Below are positions 15,199-22,492 of a stretch of DNA of 32,832 nucleotides, piece after piece. Source of the stretch: an uncultured Bacteroidales bacterium (lineage in GTDB: Bacteria > Bacteroidota > Bacteroidia > Bacteroidales > UBA932); the NCBI GenBank assembly GCA_900316045.1, contig ONBM01000018.1:1-32832 (forward strand), in the 5' to 3' direction. Within the stretch, counting starts at the first letter, position 1. The number at the start of each line of letters is the position of its first letter. The position numbers and the translations under genes were made by a program. The notes beneath the pieces are model-generated. The model did not search any database and was not told the DNA's origin. It saw only the letters and a program-made list of their open reading frames with translations.

Positions 15199-15551
15199 CT
15201 CAAACCTCCTTTTCTTTCCATGGTGAGGTTGAGGGCGTCCACCTGAAGGTCAGCATCCGTCTTGTGTGCGTTCTGCGAGAGCCAGGCGTCGATTTCGGAC
15301 TTTTTGAATCTCAGGCGTTTTCCCGTTTTACTATAGGGTATGAGGTTGTCACATACCCAGCCGTAGACCGTGGATTTGGCCGGGTGCTCCGGCAGATAGC
15401 CGATGAGTTGGTCCAGGTCGAACCATTTGTCTTCAATCACGGCGGTGGTTTCCTCCTTGTGAGAGAGGATGAGTTCTTTCAGTTCATCGACCTTATCGAT
15501 GAGGGCGGCGACTGCACCGGGCAGTTCGTTGAATGTAAGTTCTTGCGACAT
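15195..15551 (-). CDS. Helix-turn-helix DNA-binding protein (excisionase-like)
   Basis: A 118-residue protein. Residues 1-40 look like a short coiled coil (LIDKVDELKELILSHKEE). Residues 43-90 carry a MerR-like/HTH_17 winged helix: WFDLDQLIGYLP, STVYGWVCDNLIPYSK, then the wing TGKRLRFKKSEIDAWL. Such proteins next to tyrosine recombinases in Bacteroidota elements act as excisionases or as regulators of the replication genes. It heads the run HTH, 50-residue protein, primase, DUF3987 and is preceded by a promoter with a perfect palindrome in its spacer, which could be its own operator. Confidence 0.82.
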   Translation of the reverse strand: MSQELTFNELPGAVAALIDKVDELKELILSHKEETTAVIEDKWFDLDQLIGYLPEHPAKSTVYGWVCDNLIPYSKTGKRLRFKKSEIDAWLSQNAHKTDADLQVDALNLTMERKGGLR

Positions 15552-15602
15552 AAATCTTGTTGTTTATGTCGTGTCGCTTCTTTCTTTTGGCGCCTTATAT
15601 TA

Positions 15603-15635
15603 CAAAGAAAGCTCACGACGGTTATCGTGAGCAAA
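15603..15635 (-). promoter_or_regulatory. Promoter with a perfect palindrome in its spacer (HTH operon)
   Basis: On the minus strand TTTG (15635 to 15632), 21 bases, then TTTCTTTG (15610 to 15603) fits the Bacteroidota promoter with one mismatch. The spacer is almost entirely a perfect inverted repeat, GCTCACGA-N6-TCGTGAGC (15611-15632). Bound protein there would block the promoter. The hairpin followed by TTTCTTT could instead, or also, terminate transcripts arriving from the 350-residue gene upstream. Confidence 0.5.
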
Positions 15636-15696
15636 GGTAGATGTCCGCAAGTAGACCGTTTTTGTAGTGAACGATCAGTACAAAAACATTTTGCCG

Positions 15697-16749
15697 TTAT
15701 TTGGAGATAATCTCTTTTTGCTTGGCAAGCATATCCTCAAAGACTTTTGTGAGAGCTTTTTGATCTGATACAGAGGCTCCTTTGGTGGTTGAAAGGAGGT
15801 TTTGGTAGTCTTTGAAATTCTCGTTCAGGAGTTTGCCAAGGGCCTGGAAGAAATCAGACTTCTTGGCTTTTGAGGCATCAGAATCGACGATGAATCCCAT
15901 TTCGAGAAGAACGTTCATCACACGGACGAAATCGGTTTTGCGGCCCTTTTTCTGCTGCAGGTGGAACTTGGAAGAGTCCGTGTCCGGGAGGGAGGATTCG
16001 TCGGGAAGGTGGCGGTCCAGTTCTTCCTCAATACGGCCGAGCCGCTTGTCATCCTGTGCTGTTCTGCTGATAATCTCGCAAATGAACCGGCCAGTCAGAT
16101 CCTTTGCCGCCTGGCTTTCATAGCTGCTGTCGTCGAGAAATACGCGGACGGCGGCGATGGGGTTGGATTTGACCAGCCTCATTTCGTCATAGATGCGGTA
16201 GGCATTGTTGAACCAGGTGAGCAGTTTCGCTTCATCCGTGATGCCTGCATCGGTGAGGTCCTGATACTTGGCGAAGTTGATGTCATCGTCCAGGAATTCT
16301 GAGAGGCTGGATTTCGGGTAATCGTCGCGGGAGATTTTCAGCGCCTCGACAATTCCGTGTTCGTCCGGCACACAGTCTATCGGGTTGGTCGGCCGCTGGC
16401 TGTTGCGAAGGTTCCCCAGCAGGAAGTAGAGGTAGCCGAAGGTCTTGTCTTCCTTGATGACGTCGAACAGTTCGTCGCGGACGGAAGCCGCGATTTCAAC
16501 CGGGATTTCTCCTTCTCGCATCTGAAACTCCTCCGGCTCTGCCGTCTGCATGGCGTTGTTTTTCTCGTAGAGTTCCTTCTGGAGCAGGCAGGCCTGGAGG
16601 CGGATGTCGGCGATAAGTTTTCGGTTGTAGTAGTCCACGGTCTGCTGCCGGCTGGAGCGCAGGGGCAGCATTTCGTCAATGATCTGCCGGATTTCGGCAG
16701 AATATTTCAGCGTAGCCTCGTTCGCTACAATGTATTCTTTAGCTCTCAT
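15697..16749 (-). CDS. Unrecognised 350-residue protein coupled to the YhcG-type nuclease
   Basis: No family is recognised. The protein is mostly helical, without signal peptide, membrane segments or metal-binding Cys/His clusters. Notable stretches are RDELFDVIKEDKTFGYLYFLLGN-type helices near residues 90-113, an acidic segment near 235-260 (ELDRHLPDESSLPDTDSS), and a C-terminal third rich in Lys and Phe (KKGRKTDFVRVMNVLLEMGF, then KKSDFFQALGKLLNENFKDYQ). Its ATG overlaps the stop of the upstream nuclease gene (ATGA, 16749-16746), which implies coupled synthesis and probably a joint function. It is placed between that gene and the HTH promoter, in a position where Bacteroidota elements carry variable accessory genes. 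Confidence 0.6.
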   Translation of the reverse strand: MRAKEYIVANEATLKYSAEIRQIIDEMLPLRSSRQQTVDYYNRKLIADIRLQACLLQKELYEKNNAMQTAEPEEFQMREGEIPVEIAASVRDELFDVIKEDKTFGYLYFLLGNLRNSQRPTNPIDCVPDEHGIVEALKISRDDYPKSSLSEFLDDDINFAKYQDLTDAGITDEAKLLTWFNNAYRIYDEMRLVKSNPIAAVRVFLDDSSYESQAAKDLTGRFICEIISRTAQDDKRLGRIEEELDRHLPDESSLPDTDSSKFHLQQKKGRKTDFVRVMNVLLEMGFIVDSDASKAKKSDFFQALGKLLNENFKDYQNLLSTTKGASVSDQKALTKVFEDMLAKQKEIISK

Positions 16750-17930
16750 TTTTTCTTGTCAAGTTCTTCTTCCAGCAGCCGGATGCGTTTTTTAAGTTCT
16801 TCGATGGAGGGCAACTGGTCCTGGATCTCTTTCACCTGGATATTGTTGTAGGAAGCGACTCCCATTGGTGTCTGGACGCCTTTGAATGCGTATTGAACTT
16901 CCGTTTCGTCTTTGTTGCTGCAGATGAGCAGACCGATGGTCGGATTCTGGGAGGGCGTCTTGATCAGGTCATCAACGGCGTTTACATAGAAATTGAGTTT
17001 GCCGGCGAATTCCGGTTGGAAAGGAACCGCTTTGAGTTCAACCACGATGTAGCAGTTGAGCGGGATGTGGAAGAAGAGCATGTCCAGTTTCCTCGTCTTT
17101 CCTGCCACGATGATTTGCTTCTGCCGGCCCAGGTAAGCGAATCCTGTTCCGAGTTCCAGAAGGAAGTCGGTGAGATGTTTCTCCAACTCAGTCTCCAGTT
17201 CTTCTTCCTCGTAGCCTTTTTTCAGGGATGCGAAACCGAAATCGTAGGTGTCTTTGGTAATGGCTTGAGCGAGTTCACTTTGGGGGGAAGGAAGTTTATC
17301 ACTGAAATTGGTAATAGCGCCGCCGGATGTATGGTAATAATCCGCCTTGATGCAATTCATCAGGGTATTGCGGCTCCAGCCTTCCGAAGCCGAATGCAAG
17401 ACGTAGAATAGGGCTTCTTCGAGAGTTTTGCACTTGGCGATAATCTCTGCATGATGCCCCCAGGGGACGTAAGCAAATATTTCAGGGAATGCGACGCCAT
17501 CCTGCTGGCTTATTATACGATCGTGAATTTCTCCCGCAAGTTGTGGGAGTTTCTTACGTCCCTGTAAATCAGCCCTTTGTAATTCTCCCACAAGTTGTGG
17601 GAGTTTTTGCGACTCCTGAGCATAGAACATATACCACTGTTTCATCCGCCACAGGTTCGTAGTGCTGAAGCCCTTGGATTCCGGGAAGGCGGCTTGGAGG
17701 TCCAGGCTAACTTGTTCAACAATCCCTGATCCCCATTTCTCTTCAGCCTTGCGCGTCACGAGGTCGCGCCCCAGCTGCCAGTTGAATAGCAACTGTTCAG
17801 CGTTCACCTTGACGGCGGCCTTGATTTGGGCATTGCGATACCGGGCTTTGATTTCACCCAGCCATTGCATGTATTCCTGGTCTATTTTCACGTCGTGGAT
17901 TTTCACGACTTTCGGTGCATCATTTTTCAT
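16746..17930 (-). CDS. YhcG-type protein: DUF1016 HTH domain plus PD-(D/E)XK nuclease domain
   Basis: A 394-residue protein of the YhcG family. The N-terminal half has the DUF1016 signatures NWQLGRDLVTRKAEEKWG and FSTTNLWRMKQWYMFY. The C-terminal half is the nuclease domain: LDMLFFHIPLNCYIVVELKA near residues 282-301 supplies the D and E-x-K residues, followed by GLLICSNKDE. Residues about 118-144 repeat KLPQLVGEL and KLPQLAGEI; the DNA under each copy is a palindrome. YhcG proteins are common in mobile and defence islands and one is reported as a Holliday-junction-acting nuclease relative; the cellular role here is open. It lies 29 bases after the integrase gene and overlaps the next gene by 4 bases. 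Confidence 0.85.
   Translation of the reverse strand: MKNDAPKVVKIHDVKIDQEYMQWLGEIKARYRNAQIKAAVKVNAEQLLFNWQLGRDLVTRKAEEKWGSGIVEQVSLDLQAAFPESKGFSTTNLWRMKQWYMFYAQESQKLPQLVGELQRADLQGRKKLPQLAGEIHDRIISQQDGVAFPEIFAYVPWGHHAEIIAKCKTLEEALFYVLHSASEGWSRNTLMNCIKADYYHTSGGAITNFSDKLPSPQSELAQAITKDTYDFGFASLKKGYEEEELETELEKHLTDFLLELGTGFAYLGRQKQIIVAGKTRKLDMLFFHIPLNCYIVVELKAVPFQPEFAGKLNFYVNAVDDLIKTPSQNPTIGLLICSNKDETEVQYAFKGVQTPMGVASYNNIQVKEIQDQLPSIEELKKRIRLLEEELDKKK
17531..17603. repeat. Two palindromic units inside the YhcG-type gene
   Basis: CTCCCACAA-G-TTGTGGGAG (17585-17603) is a perfect 19-base palindrome; 17531-17549 is the same with one base changed. They are 54 bases apart, in the same frame, each followed by a short T run, and each encodes the peptide theme KLPQL(V/A)GE. 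A 54-base spacing keeps the frame. Confidence 0.8.
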
Positions 17931-17959
17931 AATGCGAATATACTGATTATTCGGTGGTT

Positions 17960-19147
17960 CTACAAGGCGGGAATGAGGTTGACGGCTTTGCGCTTGTTCT
18001 CATCCACGATCTTTGCATAGATTTGCGTGGTGCGCATATTGGCGTGTCCAAGGAGCTTGGAAACGGTGTAGAGGTCGGCGCCGTAGGTGAGGGTGAGCGT
18101 CGCAAATGTGTGGCGTGCGACGTGGAAGGAGACGTGCTTGGTAATCCCGGCTTTCTTCGTGAGGGTGTGAAGGCGGGCGTCTGCATTGCCTACCTGGTCG
18201 GGAAGTTTGTAGAAGATACGGGCGTTGTCCGTGGCATCGCCTCTCTCGGGAAGCCAGGCGATAGCGTTGTCTGAGAGCGGGATGAAGATGTCTTTGCCGG
18301 TTTTCTTCATCTTGGTGTCAAGACGCATCGTCCCGTCCGGACCAACGGTGAGTTCGCCCCAGGTGAGTTTGTAGATGTCGGAGTACCGGAGGCCGGTGAA
18401 GCAGGCGAACATAAAAGCAGGCTTGATGTCATTCTTGGGCCGGTATTCGGTTTCGGATATTTTCTTGACTTCATCGAGCGTGAGGAAGGCGCGGGATTTC
18501 TCCTCGGCACGTGGTTTTAGACTGGCATCAATAGACTTGCCGGGATTCTTGAGGATGATACCTTCTCGTTCTGCCTTGTTGAGGGCGACCATCACGCGGG
18601 CAAAGAGGGCTTCTTTATAGACGCCACTCAGTTTTCTGGGTTTGTCGGATCTCTTGCGGCCCAGTTTGTCGAAGTCGTACTTATCATTATTAAGGTAGTC
18701 GATAAATCCAATCAGGTACTCTTTGGTGACCGCGCTGAAGGGGACGACTTTGCCCTTGTAATCGACCAGCCGCCGTATGGCGCTACGCATCAGCACGCCG
18801 CAGGCAGTCTGGCCGTTGGCCTCGTAGGTTTCGGCCATTTTCTCCAGATACTGGATGAAGTTCAGTTTCCGTGTACGTTTAAGATCCTTGAAACCGAACT
18901 CTCCGTTCTGAATGCTGACAATGCGCTCGGCCTTGACGGCATTGGCCAGGCGGAGCTGCTCTTTGTTCCACAATTTGTCGGCCCTGGTCTTCTCCGGCTT
19001 GAGGTAAATGTTCAGGAATTCGTACTCCCGGACTCCATTTACATAGATGTCCAGGTATATGGATTGGTTCCCGTTTTTGAGTTCCTTGAAGCGAATCTTT
19101 ACAGGCTCCTTTACTTGTTTTTTATCCTCGTTCTCCATGACAATCAA
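17960..19147 (-). CDS. Tyrosine recombinase/integrase of the mobile element
   Basis: A 395-residue site-specific recombinase that would integrate and excise the element. Residues 20-90 form the arm-binding Arm-DNA-type domain seen in Bacteroidota integrases (KNGNQSIYLDIYVNGVREYEFL), 93-205 the core-binding SAM-like domain, and 220-390 the catalytic domain. The catalytic set is complete: Arg254 (TGLRYSD), Lys near 279-282, His342-x2-Arg345 (HVARHT), His368 (LLGHANM) and Tyr377 (TQIYAKI). A second Met at residue 4 is an equally good start. It lies at the right end of the element, transcribed away from the presumed attachment region. Confidence 0.95.
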   Translation of the reverse strand: MIVMENEDKKQVKEPVKIRFKELKNGNQSIYLDIYVNGVREYEFLNIYLKPEKTRADKLWNKEQLRLANAVKAERIVSIQNGEFGFKDLKRTRKLNFIQYLEKMAETYEANGQTACGVLMRSAIRRLVDYKGKVVPFSAVTKEYLIGFIDYLNNDKYDFDKLGRKRSDKPRKLSGVYKEALFARVMVALNKAEREGIILKNPGKSIDASLKPRAEEKSRAFLTLDEVKKISETEYRPKNDIKPAFMFACFTGLRYSDIYKLTWGELTVGPDGTMRLDTKMKKTGKDIFIPLSDNAIAWLPERGDATDNARIFYKLPDQVGNADARLHTLTKKAGITKHVSFHVARHTFATLTLTYGADLYTVSKLLGHANMRTTQIYAKIVDENKRKAVNLIPAL

Positions 19148-19179
19148 TCATTTATATCTGAAAACAAATATAAAAAATA

Positions 19180-19216
19180 TTCGGGACTTTTGCAATAGAG
19201 TAACAAAAGTCCCGAA
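19180..19216. repeat. 13-bp perfect inverted repeat near the integrase
   Basis: TTCGGGACTTTTG (19180-19192) and CAAAAGTCCCGAA (19204-19216) are exact reverse complements around an 11-base centre. It is 32 bases upstream of the integrase start, so it could be a recombinase core site, an operator for the integrase gene, or a terminator. Confidence 0.75.
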
Positions 19217-19325
19217 ATATCCATTAACGATTTGTAAGCGAATCGCAATTTTATGAACTTATTTGCCGGATTTTACATTTGTTTTTGGGTCACGAACGAG
19301 TAACATTTTTTGCGAAAAAGTAACA
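19198..19325 (+). repeat. Three direct copies of (G/A)AGTAACA
   Basis: Copies start at 19198, 19298 and 19318, that is, 100 and 20 bases apart. The first overlaps the inverted repeat at 19180-19216. Spaced short direct repeats beside an integrase gene suit arm-type binding sites of a tyrosine recombinase with an N-terminal arm-binding domain; this is inference. Confidence 0.5.
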
Positions 19326-19484
19326 AAATTGCGGGTTAATATCGAAAAACATCGATGGCGTGCCGTAGAGCGAAATCGCCGCTATATCGCATTTTGCGGC
19401 CGTTTTTCTTATGGATTCTGTCCGATGTTTTCTTTTGCAATTTCACGTAGTCTATGAAGTTAGAGTCTGGCATGAGATATATTC

Positions 19485-20600
19485 CTAAAACTTATCCAGC
19501 AGGTCAGAGATTCTCTGGCGTACCTCCTCGATGGTGCCGGTACCGTCTATTTCGTAATATTTGCCAGCCCTCTTGTAGTACTCTACGAGTGGCTCTGTCT
19601 TCTCGTGATAGGTCTTGATGCGGTTGGCGATGGTCTCGTCTTTTGCATCGTCTGCTCTTCCCTCTATTGATGCGCGGTGTTTGATTCTTTCCTTGATCAT
19701 AGAGTCAGGAATCATCAGAGAGACCACTGCGGTGACCTTCTCTTTTGACTTGTCCAGCATTTTGTCCAAGGCCTCGGCTTGAGCGATGGTCCTAGGGAAT
19801 CCGTCCAGCAGGAAGCCGTGAACGCCCGTAACTGTCTTGAACTTGTTCTCTATCATGCCTTCTACTATCTCATCTGGAACCAGTTCGCCAGCCTCAATGA
19901 GAGCTTTCGCTTTCAGTCCAAGCTCGCTTCCCTTAGCCATTTCGCCACGAAGCAAGTCCCCTGTAGAAATGTGGCATAAGTTGCATTTTTCTACCATTGC
20001 TGCGGCCTGAGTGCCTTTCCCAGCACCTGGAGGCCCGAAAAGAATGAAATAATTCATATTCGTATCCAAAACATAAATGTCTTTGTAATTTCGCCCTAGC
20101 TCGTCATAGTCCAGTCCGAAACCCACTATGAAATCGTTAGGAATCTCCATGCCCACGTAGTCGAGTTTAACATTTTTGCCATAGACTGCGGGCTTCAGCA
20201 GCATTGTGCAGACCTTCGATTCTTTAGCTCCCTTCTCTTCCATGATTTTTTTCAGGTCTACGATGGTTTGGCCCGTGTCCACGATGTCTTCGACGATGAT
20301 GACTCTCTTGTCCTTCACGCTTCCGGTCAGGCCCATTACCTCGCGAGTCTTGCCAGTCGAATGCGTGCCGACGTAGGAGGAGAGTTTCATTGAAACAATC
20401 TCGCAGTTGAATGTGAGCCTCTTCATCAGCTCGGCCGTGAACAATATTGAACCATTGAGCACGCATAGGAGCACAGGAATGTCGGAGCAACCGTCATAAT
20501 CTCTGTTTAGCTGTGCGGCGACATTGTCAATGGCCTTTTCAATCTGCTCATTAGGGATGAACGGCCTGAAAGTCTTGTCATGAAGTCGGATTTTATTCAT
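19485..20600 (-). CDS. hpt-adk: Fused hypoxanthine phosphoribosyltransferase-adenylate kinase
   Basis: A 371-residue bifunctional enzyme of purine salvage and adenylate balance. Residues 1-180 are the phosphoribosyltransferase, with the PRPP loop IIVEDIVDTGQT (101-112) and the substrate loop LKPAVYG near 135-141. Residues 182-371 are a full adenylate kinase: P-loop GPPGAGKGTQ (189-198), HISTGDLLR, the AMP-site GFLLDGFPRT, and a short lid (HRASIEGRADD) without zinc cysteines. The join is the single sequence LDTNMNYFILFG, where Met182 looks like the ancestral kinase start. The frame is continuous, so this is a true fusion, not two overlapping genes. It is the first housekeeping gene right of the mobile element and is transcribed toward it. 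Confidence 0.95.
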   Translation of the reverse strand: MNKIRLHDKTFRPFIPNEQIEKAIDNVAAQLNRDYDGCSDIPVLLCVLNGSILFTAELMKRLTFNCEIVSMKLSSYVGTHSTGKTREVMGLTGSVKDKRVIIVEDIVDTGQTIVDLKKIMEEKGAKESKVCTMLLKPAVYGKNVKLDYVGMEIPNDFIVGFGLDYDELGRNYKDIYVLDTNMNYFILFGPPGAGKGTQAAAMVEKCNLCHISTGDLLRGEMAKGSELGLKAKALIEAGELVPDEIVEGMIENKFKTVTGVHGFLLDGFPRTIAQAEALDKMLDKSKEKVTAVVSLMIPDSMIKERIKHRASIEGRADDAKDETIANRIKTYHEKTEPLVEYYKRAGKYYEIDGTGTIEEVRQRISDLLDKF

Positions 20601-20620
20601 TTCCTCAATAAATTAAAACT

Positions 20621-20658
20621 CAAAATTATAAAATTCTTTATGAAGTATAAAGAATTTT
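20621..20658 (-). promoter_or_regulatory. Promoter of hpt-adk overlapping an 11-bp inverted repeat
   Basis: On the minus strand TAATTTTG (20628 to 20621) matches TAnnTTTG, with TTTA (20651 to 20648) at 19 bases in place of TTTG. The exact inverted repeat AAAATTCTTTA (20630-20640) and TAAAGAATTTT (20648-20658), loop of 7, covers the spacer and -33 region. It lies between two divergent genes and could be an operator. Confidence 0.45.
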
Positions 20659-20741
20659 GTCATAAGTATTTCTGTTTTTGTTTAAAATTTACGTTTACTC
20701 GGCCTATCTTGCGATCGAAGTATTCTCATATATATGTTTTT

Positions 20742-22487
20742 ATGAAGATATCGCTATTGCTGGCTCTGTTCATAATATCTTCGCTCCTAGCCGTGAGGTC
20801 AGGAGCCCAGACTGATGAGCAGGTTCGGGCGATTCTCTACCTGACAGGGGCTGAGAGCATGGAGAGCCTGGATGAGCAGGAAGTTGAAAAATATGCAAAT
20901 ATGTTGTCCAAGCCTTTAGAAATCAACTTCTTGAAACTGTCAAAGCTGACTTCGAGCGGGCTCATGACCCAGTATCAGGCAGCGAGCTTGTCCGATTACA
21001 AGGCTCGCAATGGCGATATCCTTTCTTTCAAGGAACTCGCCGCAATCGATGGCTTCGGAGAGGAATATGTTTCTTCTTTGAAACCATTCATCTCTCTGAG
21101 GAGCGCTAAGAAGGCAGGCGAAACATTCTCGCCTCCGCTCATATCACAGTATGGCGTACTAAGGGGCAGCGTGCGAGATGGCAAGTTCAGCGAGGGCTTT
21201 AAATATAAGATAGGATTTAAAGAATATGCGGAGGTTTCGACTGCGATTAGAAACACATATTCCCAAAGAACGCCATCGTTCACTTTCAATGCCGCTCTTC
21301 ATGGAGAAAGGCTGCCTTATGATTTTATATTAGGAGACTTCAATGCTCGTTTCGGCCAAGGCCTTTGCCTTTGGAGCGGGTTCTCGCTGAGCGGATTCTC
21401 TGGCGCATCGTCATTCATGCGCCGCCCGGCAGGGTTATCGCCTTCATGGTCTTTTTCTCCCCAAGGCTCGCACAGGGGAGTCGCCGGGAACATTTATCTT
21501 GGCCGATTCGTGGTCTCTGCGCTGGCATCTTTCCCCGGTCTACGGAAACGGATGGAGTCTGGGAAAGGCGATGTGGCCGTCCTGCCTGCCTTTAACGTGA
21601 CCTGGCTTGGCAGGAATGGCCAGGCAGGCGTCACAGGAACAAGCAGGAAGGCTTCTGTCGATTTTAGGCGTACGGTAAGGGGCTCCGACGTATTCGGGGA
21701 AGCGGCGTATGATATTCGCCACGGCTGTTTTGCCGGAGTCGCTGGTGTCATATTCAATTTAGGAAAAGATTGGAAGCTTTCGTCCGCTGCCAGGTATTAT
21801 CCCTCGGATTTTGAGAATGACTATACCGGTGGCATCAGGAGCTGGAGCAGGACTTCTAATGAATATGCCGTCTCGGCTGGGGTGGAGCGTCGTGGCTTGT
21901 TCTTTACCGCAGACGTGGCCAGGAAGGCGGATGCGGATGAAGTACAGAGCAAGTTCCTGCTCAAATTACCGATACAGATATATAGGAACATGGTTTTATC
22001 TGTCAGGGCATCGGAACGGCTAAGGCCGTACGATGCGCTGCGCTACAGGACTGATGTAAGGCTGGATCTGGATTATTCCGGTTCTGGAATTTCATCAGTC
22101 TATGGCATCTCAGATGAACCTTCGTGGACTGGCAGATTCCGGGCCGAGGGACTTCTGTGCAGGTCTCTGGGCGCACTGGCATACGTGGAAGGGGGCAGGA
22201 AGACGGATTGCCTCTCGACATATCTTCGAGGCACGGTATTCAAGATCGATAATTGGGACGATAGGATATATTCCTACGAGAGGGATGCTCCAGGCAATTT
22301 CTCGGTTCCTGCATATTATGGCAGGGGAGTGAGCCTGGTATGGACTGGCGGTTGCAAGTTGAGGCTCCGCGAGCGGCCATGGAGAAGCATGAAGATTTAC
22401 GCAAAGGCCATGAGGGTGCAATACTTCAAGTCGGAAAGGCATGAAAACCGCACCGAATTCAAGCTGCAATTAGTTTTTGATTTATGA
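20742..22487 (+). CDS. Helix-hairpin-helix outer-membrane-type protein
   Basis: A 581-residue exported protein. I start at MKISLLLALFIISSLLAV, which opens a standard signal peptide cut near SGA-QTDEQ; the longer open frame upstream has a Cys/Lys-rich start that overlaps the hpt-adk gene. Residues about 55-110 hold helix-hairpin-helix repeats (FLKLSKLTSSGLMTQYQAASLSDYKARNG, then ELAAIDGFGEEYVSSLKPFI), like those of ComEA but inside a larger protein. The rest is rich in alternating beta strands with aromatic ends (...FKLQLVFDL at the C-terminus), as in outer-membrane beta barrels. Such proteins are common in Bacteroidota and sometimes suspected of DNA uptake; the function is unproven. It converges with mltD, 5 bases apart. 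Confidence 0.8.
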   Translation: MKISLLLALFIISSLLAVRSGAQTDEQVRAILYLTGAESMESLDEQEVEKYANMLSKPLEINFLKLSKLTSSGLMTQYQAASLSDYKARNGDILSFKELAAIDGFGEEYVSSLKPFISLRSAKKAGETFSPPLISQYGVLRGSVRDGKFSEGFKYKIGFKEYAEVSTAIRNTYSQRTPSFTFNAALHGERLPYDFILGDFNARFGQGLCLWSGFSLSGFSGASSFMRRPAGLSPSWSFSPQGSHRGVAGNIYLGRFVVSALASFPGLRKRMESGKGDVAVLPAFNVTWLGRNGQAGVTGTSRKASVDFRRTVRGSDVFGEAAYDIRHGCFAGVAGVIFNLGKDWKLSSAARYYPSDFENDYTGGIRSWSRTSNEYAVSAGVERRGLFFTADVARKADADEVQSKFLLKLPIQIYRNMVLSVRASERLRPYDALRYRTDVRLDLDYSGSGISSVYGISDEPSWTGRFRAEGLLCRSLGALAYVEGGRKTDCLSTYLRGTVFKIDNWDDRIYSYERDAPGNFSVPAYYGRGVSLVWTGGCKLRLRERPWRSMKIYAKAMRVQYFKSERHENRTEFKLQLVFDL

Positions 22488-22492
22488 ATATG

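Larger units (their letters stand above)
1..19480. mobile_element. Integrated mobile element (right part), cargo of a restriction-like operon
   Basis: Seen: a tyrosine recombinase gene lies at the right end, next to 337 gene-free bases with inverted and direct repeats. To its left follow a small HTH protein, a BT4734/VirE_N-type protein, a PriCT_2-DUF3987 protein, cargo genes and a peptidoglycan amidase. This gene set and order is typical of Bacteroidota integrative and mobilizable elements. To the right, housekeeping genes (hpt-adk, parAB, priA) begin abruptly. By eye the primase block (12.3-15.5 kb) is much richer in G+C than the cargo or the left end, which suggests assembly from several sources. 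No relaxase, MobC or conjugation gene is visible, so those would lie left of base 1, or the element moves passively. The exact right boundary is not established; I place it in the repeat-rich stretch 19148-19484. Confidence 0.75.
19148..19484. other. Gene-free repeat-rich stretch, likely attachment/recombinase-binding region
   Basis: This stretch of 337 bases between the integrase start and hpt-adk holds no convincing gene. It is A+T-rich and contains a 13-bp inverted repeat (19180-19216) and three copies of (G/A)AGTAACA. Placement beside the integrase and at the junction to housekeeping genes makes it the best place for attR and the arm sites. The core crossover sequence cannot be named without the other end of the element. 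Confidence 0.5.

Noticed and set aside
19197..19457. Two short plus-strand open frames beside the integrase
   Set aside because: They have no ribosome-binding site or domain, and cover the inverted and direct repeats of the presumed attachment region.
20580..20741. N-terminal extension of the helix-hairpin-helix protein
   Set aside because: It overlaps the hpt-adk start and lies before a clear signal peptide beginning at 20742.
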